DNA of 11,629 bases from Lentisphaeria bacterium UBA1724 (GCA_002315885.1 DCIO01000112.1:1-11629); one strand, 5' to 3'; numbered from the stretch's first letter, positions 1 through 6,105 are shown. Notes: generated by a model not told the origin, from the letters alone. A program made the numbers and translations.

Positions 1-116
1 AGACCTTCTAGCTAGAGCCTCTAGAGCTAGACTTTCTAGCTAGAGCCTCTAGATCTAGCCTTTCTAGCTAGAGCTTCTAGAGCTTCTAGACTATCTAGCT
101 AGAGTTCTAGCTAGAG
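1..116. repeat. CTAG-rich degenerate tandem repeat array
   Basis: The 11-mer TCTAGCTAGAG, whose first ten bases are a perfect palindrome, occurs at 7-17, 35-45, 63-73, 94-104 and 106-116. The steps are 28, 28, 31 and 12 bp. Between copies lie related blocks such as CCTCTAGAGCTAG and CTTCTAGAGC. I count 16 CTAG tetranucleotides in about 110 bp, whereas I noticed only two in the rest of the window (about 1107 and 7701). The array starts at or before the window edge, so its full length is unknown. It has no convincing coding frame. Its role is unknown; it could be an intergenic repeat family, a protein-binding array or a structured RNA tail of an upstream gene. Confidence 0.85.
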
Positions 117-143
117 GCAAACACAAGGCGGTTCCAAGCTTTC

Positions 144-166
144 GGCGGAGACGCCACAGTATGGCG
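144..166 (+). other. Small hairpin(s) upstream of the dapA promoter
   Basis: GGCG (144-147), loop GAGA, CGCC (152-155) forms a perfect 4-bp stem with a GNRA-type tetraloop. The same CGCC can instead pair with GGCG at 163-166 across ACAGTAT, so the two stems are mutually exclusive. There is no T tract, so it is not a classical intrinsic terminator. It may be the 3' end of an upstream transcript or chance in GC-rich DNA. Confidence 0.3.
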
Positions 167-181
167 TAAACGGGTTATAGT
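153..181 (+). promoter_or_regulatory. Candidate sigma70-type promoter for dapA
   Basis: TATAGT at 176-181 is a one-mismatch match to the -10 consensus. It lies 17 bp from a weak -35-like GCCACA (153-158). The context CGGG-T-TATAGTA closely resembles that of the acpP promoter (CGGGG-TATAGTA at 5957-5967), which raises confidence. A transcript would start near 188 and give a leader of about 54 nt before the dapA ATG. Prediction only. Confidence 0.45.
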
Positions 182-241
182 ACAAGCAATTCCGGATTCT
201 CTTAACTTCTTCAACCACGTTATTCTTTTACTTTCACGATT

Positions 242-1111
242 ATGAAACTTCAGGGTGTTTATACCGCTTTGGTTACGCCGTTCCGCGATGGCAAGGTGGA
301 CTACGAGACATTGGCGGCGTTGGTGGAACGTCAGATTGCCGCGGGTGTGGCGGGCATGATTCCCGTTGGCACCACGGGTGAATCTCCCACCGTCAATGTG
401 GAGGAGCATCTGGAAATCATCCGCTTTGTGGCGGAAAAGGCCAACCGTCGCTGCCAGATCATCGCCGGCACGGGCGCCAATTCCACGGAAGAAGCCATCC
501 GTCTGACCAAGGCGGTGGAAGACATGCCCGTGGATGCCACACTGCAGGTCACACCCTACTACAACAAGCCCTCCAGCGAGGGTCTCTATCGTCATTTTGT
601 CGCCACTGCCGAGTGCACGAAGCTCCCCATCATCCTCTACAACGTCCCTGGCCGTACCGGCAAGGAGATTCCATTGGATGTGGTGAAGCGCCTGGCATCC
701 CATCCACAGGTGGCGGCCATCAAGGAAGCTGGCGGCAGCGTGGAGCGCGTCAACGCCATCCGCAATATGTGCGACTTGACGGTGCTGTCCGGTGACGACA
801 GCCTGGCGCTGCCTATGATGTCGGTTGGCGCCACGGGCGTCATCAGCGTCCTGTCCAATGTGGCTCCCGCCCCCTATGTGGAGATGTGCCGTCTGGCTCT
901 GGCCAATGATTTCGCCGCCGCCTACGAAATCCACAAGCGCTTCTATCCTCTGGCCCACGACCTCTTCCTGGAGGCCAACCCCATCCCCGTGAAGGCCGCT
1001 CTGGCAGACATGGGACTCATCGCCGAAGAATACCGCCTGCCGCTCTGCGAAATGGGCGCCGCAAATCGGGAAATCCTCCGGGCTACTCTCCGGAAGCTCC
1101 AGCTGATCTAG
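242..1111 (+). CDS. dapA: 4-hydroxy-tetrahydrodipicolinate synthase (DapA)
   Basis: This 289-residue protein matches DapA in length and motifs. The enzyme condenses pyruvate with aspartate semialdehyde in the cytoplasm, the first committed step to diaminopimelate and lysine. Visible features are the VGTTGESPT loop with Thr44/Thr45, TPYYNKP with Tyr107, LYNVPGRTG with Tyr133 and Arg138, and the Schiff-base lysine Lys161 in AAIKEAGG. These positions coincide with the E. coli enzyme. The TIM barrel appears complete and undamaged. The start ATG follows an A/T-rich stretch (TTTCACGATT) with no Shine-Dalgarno, but it gives the correct N-terminus (MKLQGVYTALVTPF). A candidate promoter lies about 60 bp upstream. 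The stop codon overlaps the ribosome-binding site of the next gene, so dapA is probably first in an operon with DUF177-rpmF-plsX, an unusual partner for lipid genes. Related pyruvate aldolases such as NanA share the fold, but the motif set favours DapA. Confidence 0.96.
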   Translation: MKLQGVYTALVTPFRDGKVDYETLAALVERQIAAGVAGMIPVGTTGESPTVNVEEHLEIIRFVAEKANRRCQIIAGTGANSTEEAIRLTKAVEDMPVDATLQVTPYYNKPSSEGLYRHFVATAECTKLPIILYNVPGRTGKEIPLDVVKRLASHPQVAAIKEAGGSVERVNAIRNMCDLTVLSGDDSLALPMMSVGATGVISVLSNVAPAPYVEMCRLALANDFAAAYEIHKRFYPLAHDLFLEANPIPVKAALADMGLIAEEYRLPLCEMGAANREILRATLRKLQLI

Positions 1112-1123
1112 GAAGTCGTACCG

Positions 1124-1639
1124 ATGAGTGAATTCGATCACACGCCCGTCCGCGGGGTGCAGTTCGATTTGGTGGATTTGCCGCCAGAGGGACTGGACCT
1201 GGAGGGAACACTCCCCGCCGCAGAAATCGGTCTGGAGGACGAGGAACGGGTGCGCTACACCGCGCCCGTCTCCTACAGGATCCATCTGGAGCCCATCAAT
1301 GGCGGAAATGACCTGCTGGTTCGGGGGAGCGTCTCCACGGAATTGGAGAGCATCTGCGACCGCTGCGAAAGGCCATACGGGTGGAAAATCGACACAAATG
1401 ACGTGTGTCATGAGTTCGAGAATGCATTTGGAACCACAATTGACCTCTCAGATGGATTAAGAGAGGATATATTAATGGCTTTTCCGCAACACTTCCTTTG
1501 CAAAGAGGAGTGTCTGGGGCTCTGTCCCAGATGTGGTGCCAACTGGAATGACGGCCCTTGCGACTGCCCGGAAGATTCCCCCCAGGATGATCCGGAGAAT
1601 CCCTGGGCGGCGTTGGACCAGCTTGCTCCACAAAAATAG
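1124..1639 (+). CDS. yceD: DUF177/YceD family protein (23S rRNA accumulation)
   Basis: The 171-residue product has the DUF177 hallmarks. One CxxC (Cys78, Cys81; ICDRCE) lies in the centre. The core signature LREDILMAFPQ is followed by LCKEECLGLCPRCG, with cysteines 126, 130, 134 and 137, then Cys146 and Cys148. The tail ENPWAALDQL corresponds to the family's DPRWAAL-like end. The cysteines suggest metal binding. E. coli YceD is needed for normal 23S rRNA levels; the mechanism is unclear. The gene almost always precedes rpmF, as it does here. The start is supported by AGGAAG at 1110-1115, which overlaps the dapA stop, and translational coupling is likely. An A/T-rich gap of 56 bp separates it from rpmF. 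The N-terminal 30 residues are poorly conserved, as is usual for the family. Identification is firm, the molecular role less so. Confidence 0.93.
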   Translation: MSEFDHTPVRGVQFDLVDLPPEGLDLEGTLPAAEIGLEDEERVRYTAPVSYRIHLEPINGGNDLLVRGSVSTELESICDRCERPYGWKIDTNDVCHEFENAFGTTIDLSDGLREDILMAFPQHFLCKEECLGLCPRCGANWNDGPCDCPEDSPQDDPENPWAALDQLAPQK

Positions 1640-1680
1640 ATTTTCGTTTTTTTCTACCAATTCAATTCACCAACAATCAT

Positions 1681-1685
1681 AGGAG
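1681..1685 (+). promoter_or_regulatory. Shine-Dalgarno of rpmF
   Basis: AGGAG lies 10 bp before the rpmF ATG. A second, closer AAGGA at 1688-1692 is too near to be the main site. It fixes the rpmF start in an otherwise A/T-rich gap. Confidence 0.6.
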
Positions 1686-1695
1686 TTAAGGAACC

Positions 1696-1890
1696 ATGGC
1701 TGTTCAACAGTGCAAGAAATCCAAGCAGCGCGTCCGTCAGCGTAAGGCCCAGATCCGTTATCGTGGCCTGGAAGCCACCACCTGCCGCAACTGCGGCGCA
1801 CCCTGCCTGGACCACCGTATCTGCACCGCTTGCGGTTACTACGATGGCAAGCAGGTCCTCCAGATCAAGGACAAGGCCGCCAAGGCATAA
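1696..1890 (+). CDS. rpmF: 50S ribosomal protein L32 (zinc-type)
   Basis: The 64-residue basic protein is ribosomal protein L32 of the large subunit. It begins MAVQQCKKSKQRVRQRKAQ, the usual lysine/arginine-rich L32 N-terminus that follows RNA. A CxxC...CxxC zinc ribbon follows, with Cys30, Cys33, Cys43 and Cys46 (CRNCG and CTACGYY). Keeping all four cysteines marks it as the zinc-binding form, not the cysteine-free paralogue some bacteria use under zinc starvation. Length is normal for the family. An AGGAG ribosome-binding site lies upstream, and plsX follows after 18 bp with its own strong site. The DUF177-rpmF-plsX order is one of the most conserved in bacteria and links ribosome and membrane lipid production. 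Confidence 0.97.
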   Translation: MAVQQCKKSKQRVRQRKAQIRYRGLEATTCRNCGAPCLDHRICTACGYYDGKQVLQIKDKAAKA

Positions 1891-1893
1891 TAA

Positions 1894-1899
1894 AAGGAG
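1894..1899 (+). promoter_or_regulatory. Strong Shine-Dalgarno of plsX
   Basis: AAGGAG lies 9 bp before the plsX ATG, immediately after the rpmF stop. It selects the 1909 start. Confidence 0.7.
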
Positions 1900-1908
1900 C
1901 CGCCTGTT

Positions 1909-2946
1909 ATGCCCATTTCGGACATCGTTGTCGCAGTGGATATGATGGGCGGGGACTTTGCGCCCTCCGCGGTAGTGGAGGGCGTCGCCGAGGCGCTGTC
2001 GCGTTTTGGCGATGAATATGGCTATCTCCTCGTCGGTGACCAGGAGGCTGTGAAGAGCGGTCTTTCTGGCATTGGCGTGGATGTGAATGACCCGCGCTTG
2101 GAGTTTGTTCATGCACCCGAAGTCATCGGGATGGACGAGCACCCTGTGCGGGCGATTCGTGAAAAGAAGAACAGTTCCATCACCGTTGCGATGGACATGG
2201 TGAAAGCCGGTCGCGCGGGAGGGGTTTTCAGCGCGGGCAACACAGGTGCCGCGGTGGGTGCGTCCTTCTTGAAGTGGCGCATGCTGGAGGGGTTGGCTCG
2301 TCCCGGCATTGCTACAGTGATGCCTGGTGAGAAGGCTCCCTGGGTATTGATGGATGCGGGTGCCACGGTGGATTGTACGCCGACAGTATTGGCGCAGTTT
2401 GCCATCATGGGCGATTTGTATGCAAAGCAGGCGCTGGGTCTTGAGCATCCCCGCATTGGTCTGCTTTCGAATGGCACGGAAGAAGGCAAGGGCAATCACC
2501 AGGTGCAGGATGCCTTGCCGCTGATCAAGAATATCTCTGGCATCAATTTCATTGGCAATGTCGAGGGCCACGATCTCTTCTGTGGCAATGTGGATGTTGT
2601 GGTTTGCGATGGCTTTGTGGGGAACGTGGTTTTGAAGACCAGCGAACAGCTCTGCAAGTCATTGACTCGTATGATTAAGGACTCCGTGATGCAGAAACCC
2701 CTCTGGAAGGTGGGCGGTCTGCTTTGTAAGGGCGCCTTCGGCAGTGTAAAGAAGTGCACTGACGCCAGCGAGATCGGCGGTGCGCCGCTCTTGGGCGTGA
2801 AGGGCTGCTGCGTTATCGGACACGGCAATTTCCAGGCCCACGGCGTTGCCAACGGCATTCGCGCGGTGGGTGAGCTGCTCCGCTCTCAGATGAATGAGCG
2901 CATTGTGGAGGCCGTTCACCAGTATGCGCTGGAATCCATAGGCTGA
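1909..2946 (+). CDS. plsX: Phosphate acyltransferase PlsX
   Basis: This 345-residue protein is PlsX, which converts acyl-ACP and phosphate to acyl-phosphate, the donor used by PlsY for phosphatidic acid synthesis. It is a peripheral membrane enzyme. Diagnostic segments are the N-terminal AVDMMGGDFAPSAVVEG, the central REKKNSSITVAMDMVKAG and FSAGNTGAAVGA stretches, the LLSNGTEEGKGN motif, and VVCDGFVGNVVLKTSE. The C-terminal GAPLLGVKGCCVIGHGN region is also typical. Length matches the family and no break is visible. The start is set by the strong upstream ribosome-binding site. In many bacteria fabH follows directly. Here a 59-bp non-coding gap leads to fabD instead. PlsX and the downstream genes supply and consume the same acyl-ACP pool. 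Confidence 0.96.
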   Translation: MPISDIVVAVDMMGGDFAPSAVVEGVAEALSRFGDEYGYLLVGDQEAVKSGLSGIGVDVNDPRLEFVHAPEVIGMDEHPVRAIREKKNSSITVAMDMVKAGRAGGVFSAGNTGAAVGASFLKWRMLEGLARPGIATVMPGEKAPWVLMDAGATVDCTPTVLAQFAIMGDLYAKQALGLEHPRIGLLSNGTEEGKGNHQVQDALPLIKNISGINFIGNVEGHDLFCGNVDVVVCDGFVGNVVLKTSEQLCKSLTRMIKDSVMQKPLWKVGGLLCKGAFGSVKKCTDASEIGGAPLLGVKGCCVIGHGNFQAHGVANGIRAVGELLRSQMNERIVEAVHQYALESIG

Positions 2947-3005
2947 AGCTATCCGTATTTTTCTTTTGTTGGTGCGGGTAGCGCATTGAAGGGATGATAG
3001 AGAAG

Positions 3006-3899
3006 ATGACTACTCGCATAGGAATTATGTTTGCCGGGCAGGGCGCCCAGCACCCCGGCATGGGATTGGCACTCTCCCAGAGTTCTGCCGCCGCGGCGAA
3101 GATCTACCGCGATGCGGACGCGATACTTGGCTGGGAGCTCTCGGAACTGTGCTTCCAGGGACCACAGGAGGAATTGACCGCCTGCGCCCATTGCCAACCC
3201 GCGATTTTCGTGACCAGCATGGCGGCATACGCCGCGCGGTTGGAGAATCCCGTGGAGGGCGAGGAGATTGTGGCCATGGGGGGCTTGTCCCTGGGCGAGG
3301 TGACAGCGGTCACCGCGTCCGGCGTGGTGGATTTTGAGAATGGCCTGAAGATGGTTGCCCGCCGTGGCGAGTTGATGGACTTGTGCTGCCAGAAGAGCCA
3401 GGGCGTCATGGCCGCAGTCATCGCCTGCGACGAAAATGCCCTGGCGGAGGCATGCAAGAAATTCGGTGTTGTGGTGGCCAACTACAATTCTCCTGGACAG
3501 CGCATTGTCAGCGGTGAAAAGAGCGCAGTGGAGGCCGTGTGCCAGGCATTGACGGGCGTCGCCCTCAAGACACAGCTCCTGCAGGTGGCAGGCGCATATC
3601 ACTCGCCTCTGATGCAGGAGGCCTCCGATGCCTTCCGAGAATTCCTCGCAGGCGTCCCCTTCCAGGCGCCATCGGTCCCCCTGGTGCACAATGTGACTGG
3701 CGGCTGGACTGCGGATGCCTCGCTGGACCTGAAGGAACTGCTGGCGCGGCAGGTTTCTTCCTCCGTGCGCTGGGAGGAGTGCGCCCAGGCACTAACTGGC
3801 GTCTGCGACAGCCTGGTGGAAATGGGGCCCGGGAAAGTCCTCTGCGGGCTGATGAAGCGCATTAATCGACAATTTCCCACGCAAGCCACTGATTTGTAG
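3006..3899 (+). CDS. fabD: Malonyl-CoA:ACP transacylase FabD
   Basis: The product (297 residues from this start) loads malonyl groups from CoA onto ACP for fatty acid elongation. Motifs in order are FAGQGAQHPGMG (residues 9-20), QPAIFVTS (64-71), the nucleophile elbow GLSLGE with Ser95, RRGELM with Arg120 for the malonyl carboxylate, the GAYHSPLM motif with catalytic His199, and a late EMGPGKVLCGLMKRI. The elbow reads GLSLGE where most bacteria have GHSLGE; the serine is intact, and the leucine form also occurs in plastid FabD. An in-frame ATG lies 12 bp upstream at 2994. The GAAGGG there abuts that ATG with no spacing, whereas it sits 12 bp from 3006, which also gives the canonical N-terminus, so I prefer 3006. 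The stop codon overlaps the fabG ribosome-binding site, implying coupling. Confidence 0.94.
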   Translation: MTTRIGIMFAGQGAQHPGMGLALSQSSAAAAKIYRDADAILGWELSELCFQGPQEELTACAHCQPAIFVTSMAAYAARLENPVEGEEIVAMGGLSLGEVTAVTASGVVDFENGLKMVARRGELMDLCCQKSQGVMAAVIACDENALAEACKKFGVVVANYNSPGQRIVSGEKSAVEAVCQALTGVALKTQLLQVAGAYHSPLMQEASDAFREFLAGVPFQAPSVPLVHNVTGGWTADASLDLKELLARQVSSSVRWEECAQALTGVCDSLVEMGPGKVLCGLMKRINRQFPTQATDL

Positions 3900-3902
3900 G
3901 AG
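3898..3902 (+). promoter_or_regulatory. Shine-Dalgarno of fabG overlapping the fabD stop
   Basis: AGGAG begins inside the fabD TAG and lies 7 bp before the fabG ATG, which suggests translational coupling of the two genes. Confidence 0.65.
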
Positions 3903-3909
3903 ACGAAAA

Positions 3910-4668
3910 ATGGGTATTCTTTCTGGACAGAACGCAATTGTCACCGGCGGCACCCGTGGAATCGGCCGCGCCATCGTCAAGGCATTTCTGAATGAGGGCG
4001 CCCGGGTGGCGCTCTTCGGCACCCGTCTGGAGAGTGCCCAGGCCGCCGCTGCCGAGCTGGCGACTGAATGCGGAGTGGCTCCGGAGATGGTGGCGGGCTA
4101 TGCCTGCGATATCAAGGACACCACCGCCGTGCAGGCGGCTTTCGACGCAGTCCTGGCCACCTTCGAGAACAAGCTGGATATCCTGGTGAACAACGCGGGC
4201 ATCACCAAGGACAACCTCATCATGCGTCTGCCCGAAGCGGATTGGGATGCGGTCATCGATACCGACCTCAAGGGCGTCTACAACTGCATTCGCGCCGCGG
4301 TGCGCCCCATGCTGAAGACCCGCGGCGGCCACATCGTGAATATCTCCTCCATCGTGGGGGTGATGGGTAATGCGGGACAGGCGAATTACGCGGCCGCCAA
4401 GGCGGGCGTCATCGGCATGACCAAGGCAGTCGCCCGGGAACTGGCAAGCCGCTCCATCACCGTGAATGCGGTGGCGCCGGGCTTCGTGGAGACCGCCATG
4501 ACGGATGTGCTGCCCGAGGCGCTCAAGGAAAAGCTCAAGACACAGATTCCCCTGGGGCGCATCGCGCAACCCGAGGAAATCGCCTCCGCGGTGCTCTTCC
4601 TGGCATCCCCCGCCGCCGCTTATATCACCGGACAGGTTCTCTCCGTGGATGGCGGGATGGCGATGTAA
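3910..4668 (+). CDS. fabG: 3-oxoacyl-ACP reductase FabG
   Basis: This 252-residue short-chain dehydrogenase reduces 3-ketoacyl-ACP to 3-hydroxyacyl-ACP with NADPH. The Rossmann glycine motif TGGTRGIG is at residues 12-19 and the NNAG motif at 94-97. Catalytic residues are Ser147 (VNISSIVG), Tyr160 and Lys164 (YAAAK). The PGFVETAMT loop and the C-terminal GQVLSVDGGMAM are typical of FabG. The fourth tetrad residue, normally Asn in a NLxG motif, appears to be Asp119 (DTDLKGVY). That is a conservative change which leaves the rest of the active site intact. Length is slightly above the usual 244-248 residues. Its place directly after fabD argues strongly for FabG over a generic SDR. The stop is followed at once by a repeat-filled gap and the ROK gene. 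Confidence 0.95.
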   Translation: MGILSGQNAIVTGGTRGIGRAIVKAFLNEGARVALFGTRLESAQAAAAELATECGVAPEMVAGYACDIKDTTAVQAAFDAVLATFENKLDILVNNAGITKDNLIMRLPEADWDAVIDTDLKGVYNCIRAAVRPMLKTRGGHIVNISSIVGVMGNAGQANYAAAKAGVIGMTKAVARELASRSITVNAVAPGFVETAMTDVLPEALKEKLKTQIPLGRIAQPEEIASAVLFLASPAAAYITGQVLSVDGGMAM

Positions 4669-4708
4669 ATTCAATTCTCAATTCTCAATTCTCAATTCTC
4701 AATTTGAG
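4669..4708 (+). repeat. 7-bp microsatellite ATTCTCA x4 ending at the ROK start
   Basis: Four exact tandem copies of ATTCTCA occupy 4674-4701. A shortened copy (ATTCA, 4669-4673) precedes them and ATTTGAG follows. The last bases form an inverted repeat CTCAA-T-TTGAG (4698-4708) that ends at the base before the ROK ATG. The tract fills the whole gap between fabG and the regulator. Copy-number change by slippage would alter spacing in 7-bp steps. Such changes could tune promoter or translation strength, but there is no direct evidence for phase variation. Confidence 0.85.
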
Positions 4709-5899
4709 ATGGCGTCGTCGTTGCAGATACAGGGTGAGTTGCTGGACATGGTCTTGCGGTATGGTTCCGTGAGCCGTCCCGTGGCCATCCAGGCGTTGGG
4801 CGTTCGTCCTGCCAGCCTATTGGAGGCGGTGGACGTGCTGAAGTCCAACGGCGTGCTGTGCGAACCCGCCCGCGGTGGCGTCCGAACGGGTCGCAAGGCA
4901 CCGCAATTGGAACTCTCGCCGGATTATTTCTGGTCTGCGGGCGTGGATTTCCGGGAAGATACCGTGGTGGGGGTGGTGACGGATATGACGGGCGCGGTGC
5001 GGCATTCCGTGGAAATCGCCTCGGGGGACCGACAAACCACCGAAGGATGCTGGAAGGACATCTTTGGCGTCCTGGATTCCCTGAAGAAAGCCTGCGGCAA
5101 GGATTGGTCCCTGGTGCGTTGCATCGGTTTCGCCGACCCTGGCCTGGTGGATGTGGAGGCGGGAAAATCCCTCCGCGCCGTCAATCTTCCTGGCTGGCAG
5201 AACAACGAGACACGACAGTGTCTGGAAGCACGCTACGGACTCTCCGCGTATGTCTGGCCCGAATGCAATGCCTCCACATACATGGAATACCGACAGCGGG
5301 GACGGGAACTCCAGGGGAGCCTCTTCTCCATGGGAATGGGCACCGGTATCGGCGGGGGATTCGTCAAGGACGGAAAGTGCTTCTTTGGGGACAGCAATCT
5401 GGCCATGGAGGTAGGGCATATCGTCGTCAAGCAGAATGGACCGCTATGCCAATGCGGAAATCGCGGGTGCCTGGAGGCTATCGTGGGCAAGAATGGCATC
5501 CTGCGGAGCATTCGCGAGACACTCCAGAGCGGCGTGAATACCACACTCTCCCTGGAGAATTTCTCTCTGGCGCAATTCGCCCAATGTGCTGAAACGGACA
5601 AGGCGGCGCGTATGATCGCCACCGAAGTCTGCGAAAGTATCGGACGTGCCCTGGCAGTGGTGGTGACACTCCTGAATCCTACCCATATCGTCCTGCGGGG
5701 AGAATTGACGGGACTGGGGGACTTCCTGCTCAATACCGTCCAGCGCGTCCTGGAAGACAACTGCTTCCCCAGGGCCATGAAACGTATCCACTTGGAACTT
5801 TCCACTCTGAAGCAGGAAGATACCGCCCGCGGAGCCGCTATGATGGCACGCAACCGCATCGTGCAAAAAGAATTCAACCTGAAAGACCCGGGGTTCTGA
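4709..5899 (+). CDS. ROK-family transcriptional regulator, probably without kinase activity
   Basis: The protein of about 396 residues has an N-terminal winged-helix-like region (about 5-72, ending TGRKAPQLELSPD) followed by a ROK sugar-kinase-type domain. Visible are an actin-like phosphate region (AGVDFREDTVVGVVTDMTG, about 77-95), MGMGTGIGGGFV (about 208-219), and the ROK zinc signature His237...CQCGNRGCLE with Cys247, Cys249, Cys254 and Glu256. The usual catalytic aspartate motif (NDANAA) reads PECNAS, with Glu185 in the Asp position. This suggests a sugar-sensing repressor of the NagC/XylR kind and not an active kinase. The frame is open upstream into fabG, but the domain starts here. 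An alternative start is ATG 4748, which would cut into the winged helix. No clear Shine-Dalgarno is visible; only GAG abuts the ATG. The ligand and targets are unknown. Its position between fabG and acpP makes a role in the neighbouring genes possible but unproven. Confidence 0.88.
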   Translation: MASSLQIQGELLDMVLRYGSVSRPVAIQALGVRPASLLEAVDVLKSNGVLCEPARGGVRTGRKAPQLELSPDYFWSAGVDFREDTVVGVVTDMTGAVRHSVEIASGDRQTTEGCWKDIFGVLDSLKKACGKDWSLVRCIGFADPGLVDVEAGKSLRAVNLPGWQNNETRQCLEARYGLSAYVWPECNASTYMEYRQRGRELQGSLFSMGMGTGIGGGFVKDGKCFFGDSNLAMEVGHIVVKQNGPLCQCGNRGCLEAIVGKNGILRSIRETLQSGVNTTLSLENFSLAQFAQCAETDKAARMIATEVCESIGRALAVVVTLLNPTHIVLRGELTGLGDFLLNTVQRVLEDNCFPRAMKRIHLELSTLKQEDTARGAAMMARNRIVQKEFNLKDPGF

Positions 5900-5938
5900 A
5901 AAGCCGTCCCGCTGTTGGGGGAAGGGGGATGAGGGGAC

Positions 5939-5966
5939 TTGAAAATTCGTATTGACGGGGTATAGT
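5939..5966 (+). promoter_or_regulatory. Sigma70-type promoter for acpP
   Basis: A -35 box TTGAAA (5939-5944) and a -10 box TATAGT (5961-5966) are separated by 16 bp. Each matches consensus at five of six positions. It is the best promoter I can see in the window. It lies 40 bp after the ROK stop, and transcription would start near 5973, giving a leader of about 133 nt. A separate strong promoter fits the high demand for ACP. A TTGACG at 5952-5957 is only 3 bp from the -10 and is not the -35 box. Confidence 0.65.
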
Positions 5967-5972
5967 AAGACA

Positions 5973-6105
5973 TTTACTGCCCGATTTTTGTAGGGAAGTG
6001 GATTTTGTCAAGAATCCGCCGGAGTTGTCAGTTTTTGACCTCTGTTGAAGTGAATGAATTTTGTCGTAGAAGTACCCCCAACCCAAAAAATTAGGAGTCT
6101 GAATC
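5973..6105 (+). promoter_or_regulatory. Structured 5' leader of acpP
   Basis: The predicted leader of about 133 nt contains two small stem-loops. The first, at 6000-6017, pairs GGATTTT with AGAATCC (one G-U) around loop GTCA. The second, at 6027-6039, pairs GTCA with TGAC around GTTTT, and GAG/CTC may extend it. TTGTCA occurs at 6005-6010 and 6025-6030, and TTTGTC recurs near 6060. Nothing matches a riboswitch class I know. It may bind a regulator or tune mRNA stability. AGGAG at 6093-6097 lies 8 bp before the acpP ATG. Confidence 0.4.

Noticed and set aside
107..1411. 434-codon minus-strand open frame opposite dapA
   Set aside because: It mirrors dapA and DUF177, both of which have full family motifs. 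The translation is His/Gly/Gln-rich with no recognisable domain, typical of an antisense shadow in GC-rich DNA.
1613..1642. Possible promoter for rpmF (TTGGAC, 18 bp, TAGATT)
   Set aside because: Both boxes are weak (three and four matches of six), and the -35 lies in the DUF177 coding end.
1631..1657. Terminator after DUF177 (AAAAT-AG-ATTTT then a T run)
   Set aside because: The stem is only A-T pairs with a 2-nt loop and overlaps the stop codon. It is too weak to call, and rpmF is expected to be co-transcribed.
4505..4708. Longer N-terminus for the ROK protein starting inside fabG
   Set aside because: The extra 68 residues are an out-of-frame reading of the fabG 3' end and the heptamer repeat. 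The winged-helix domain begins at 4709.
5952..5966. TTGACG followed by TATAGT as a promoter
   Set aside because: The two boxes are only 3 bp apart, so they cannot be a -35/-10 pair. TTGAAA at 5939-5944 has correct spacing.
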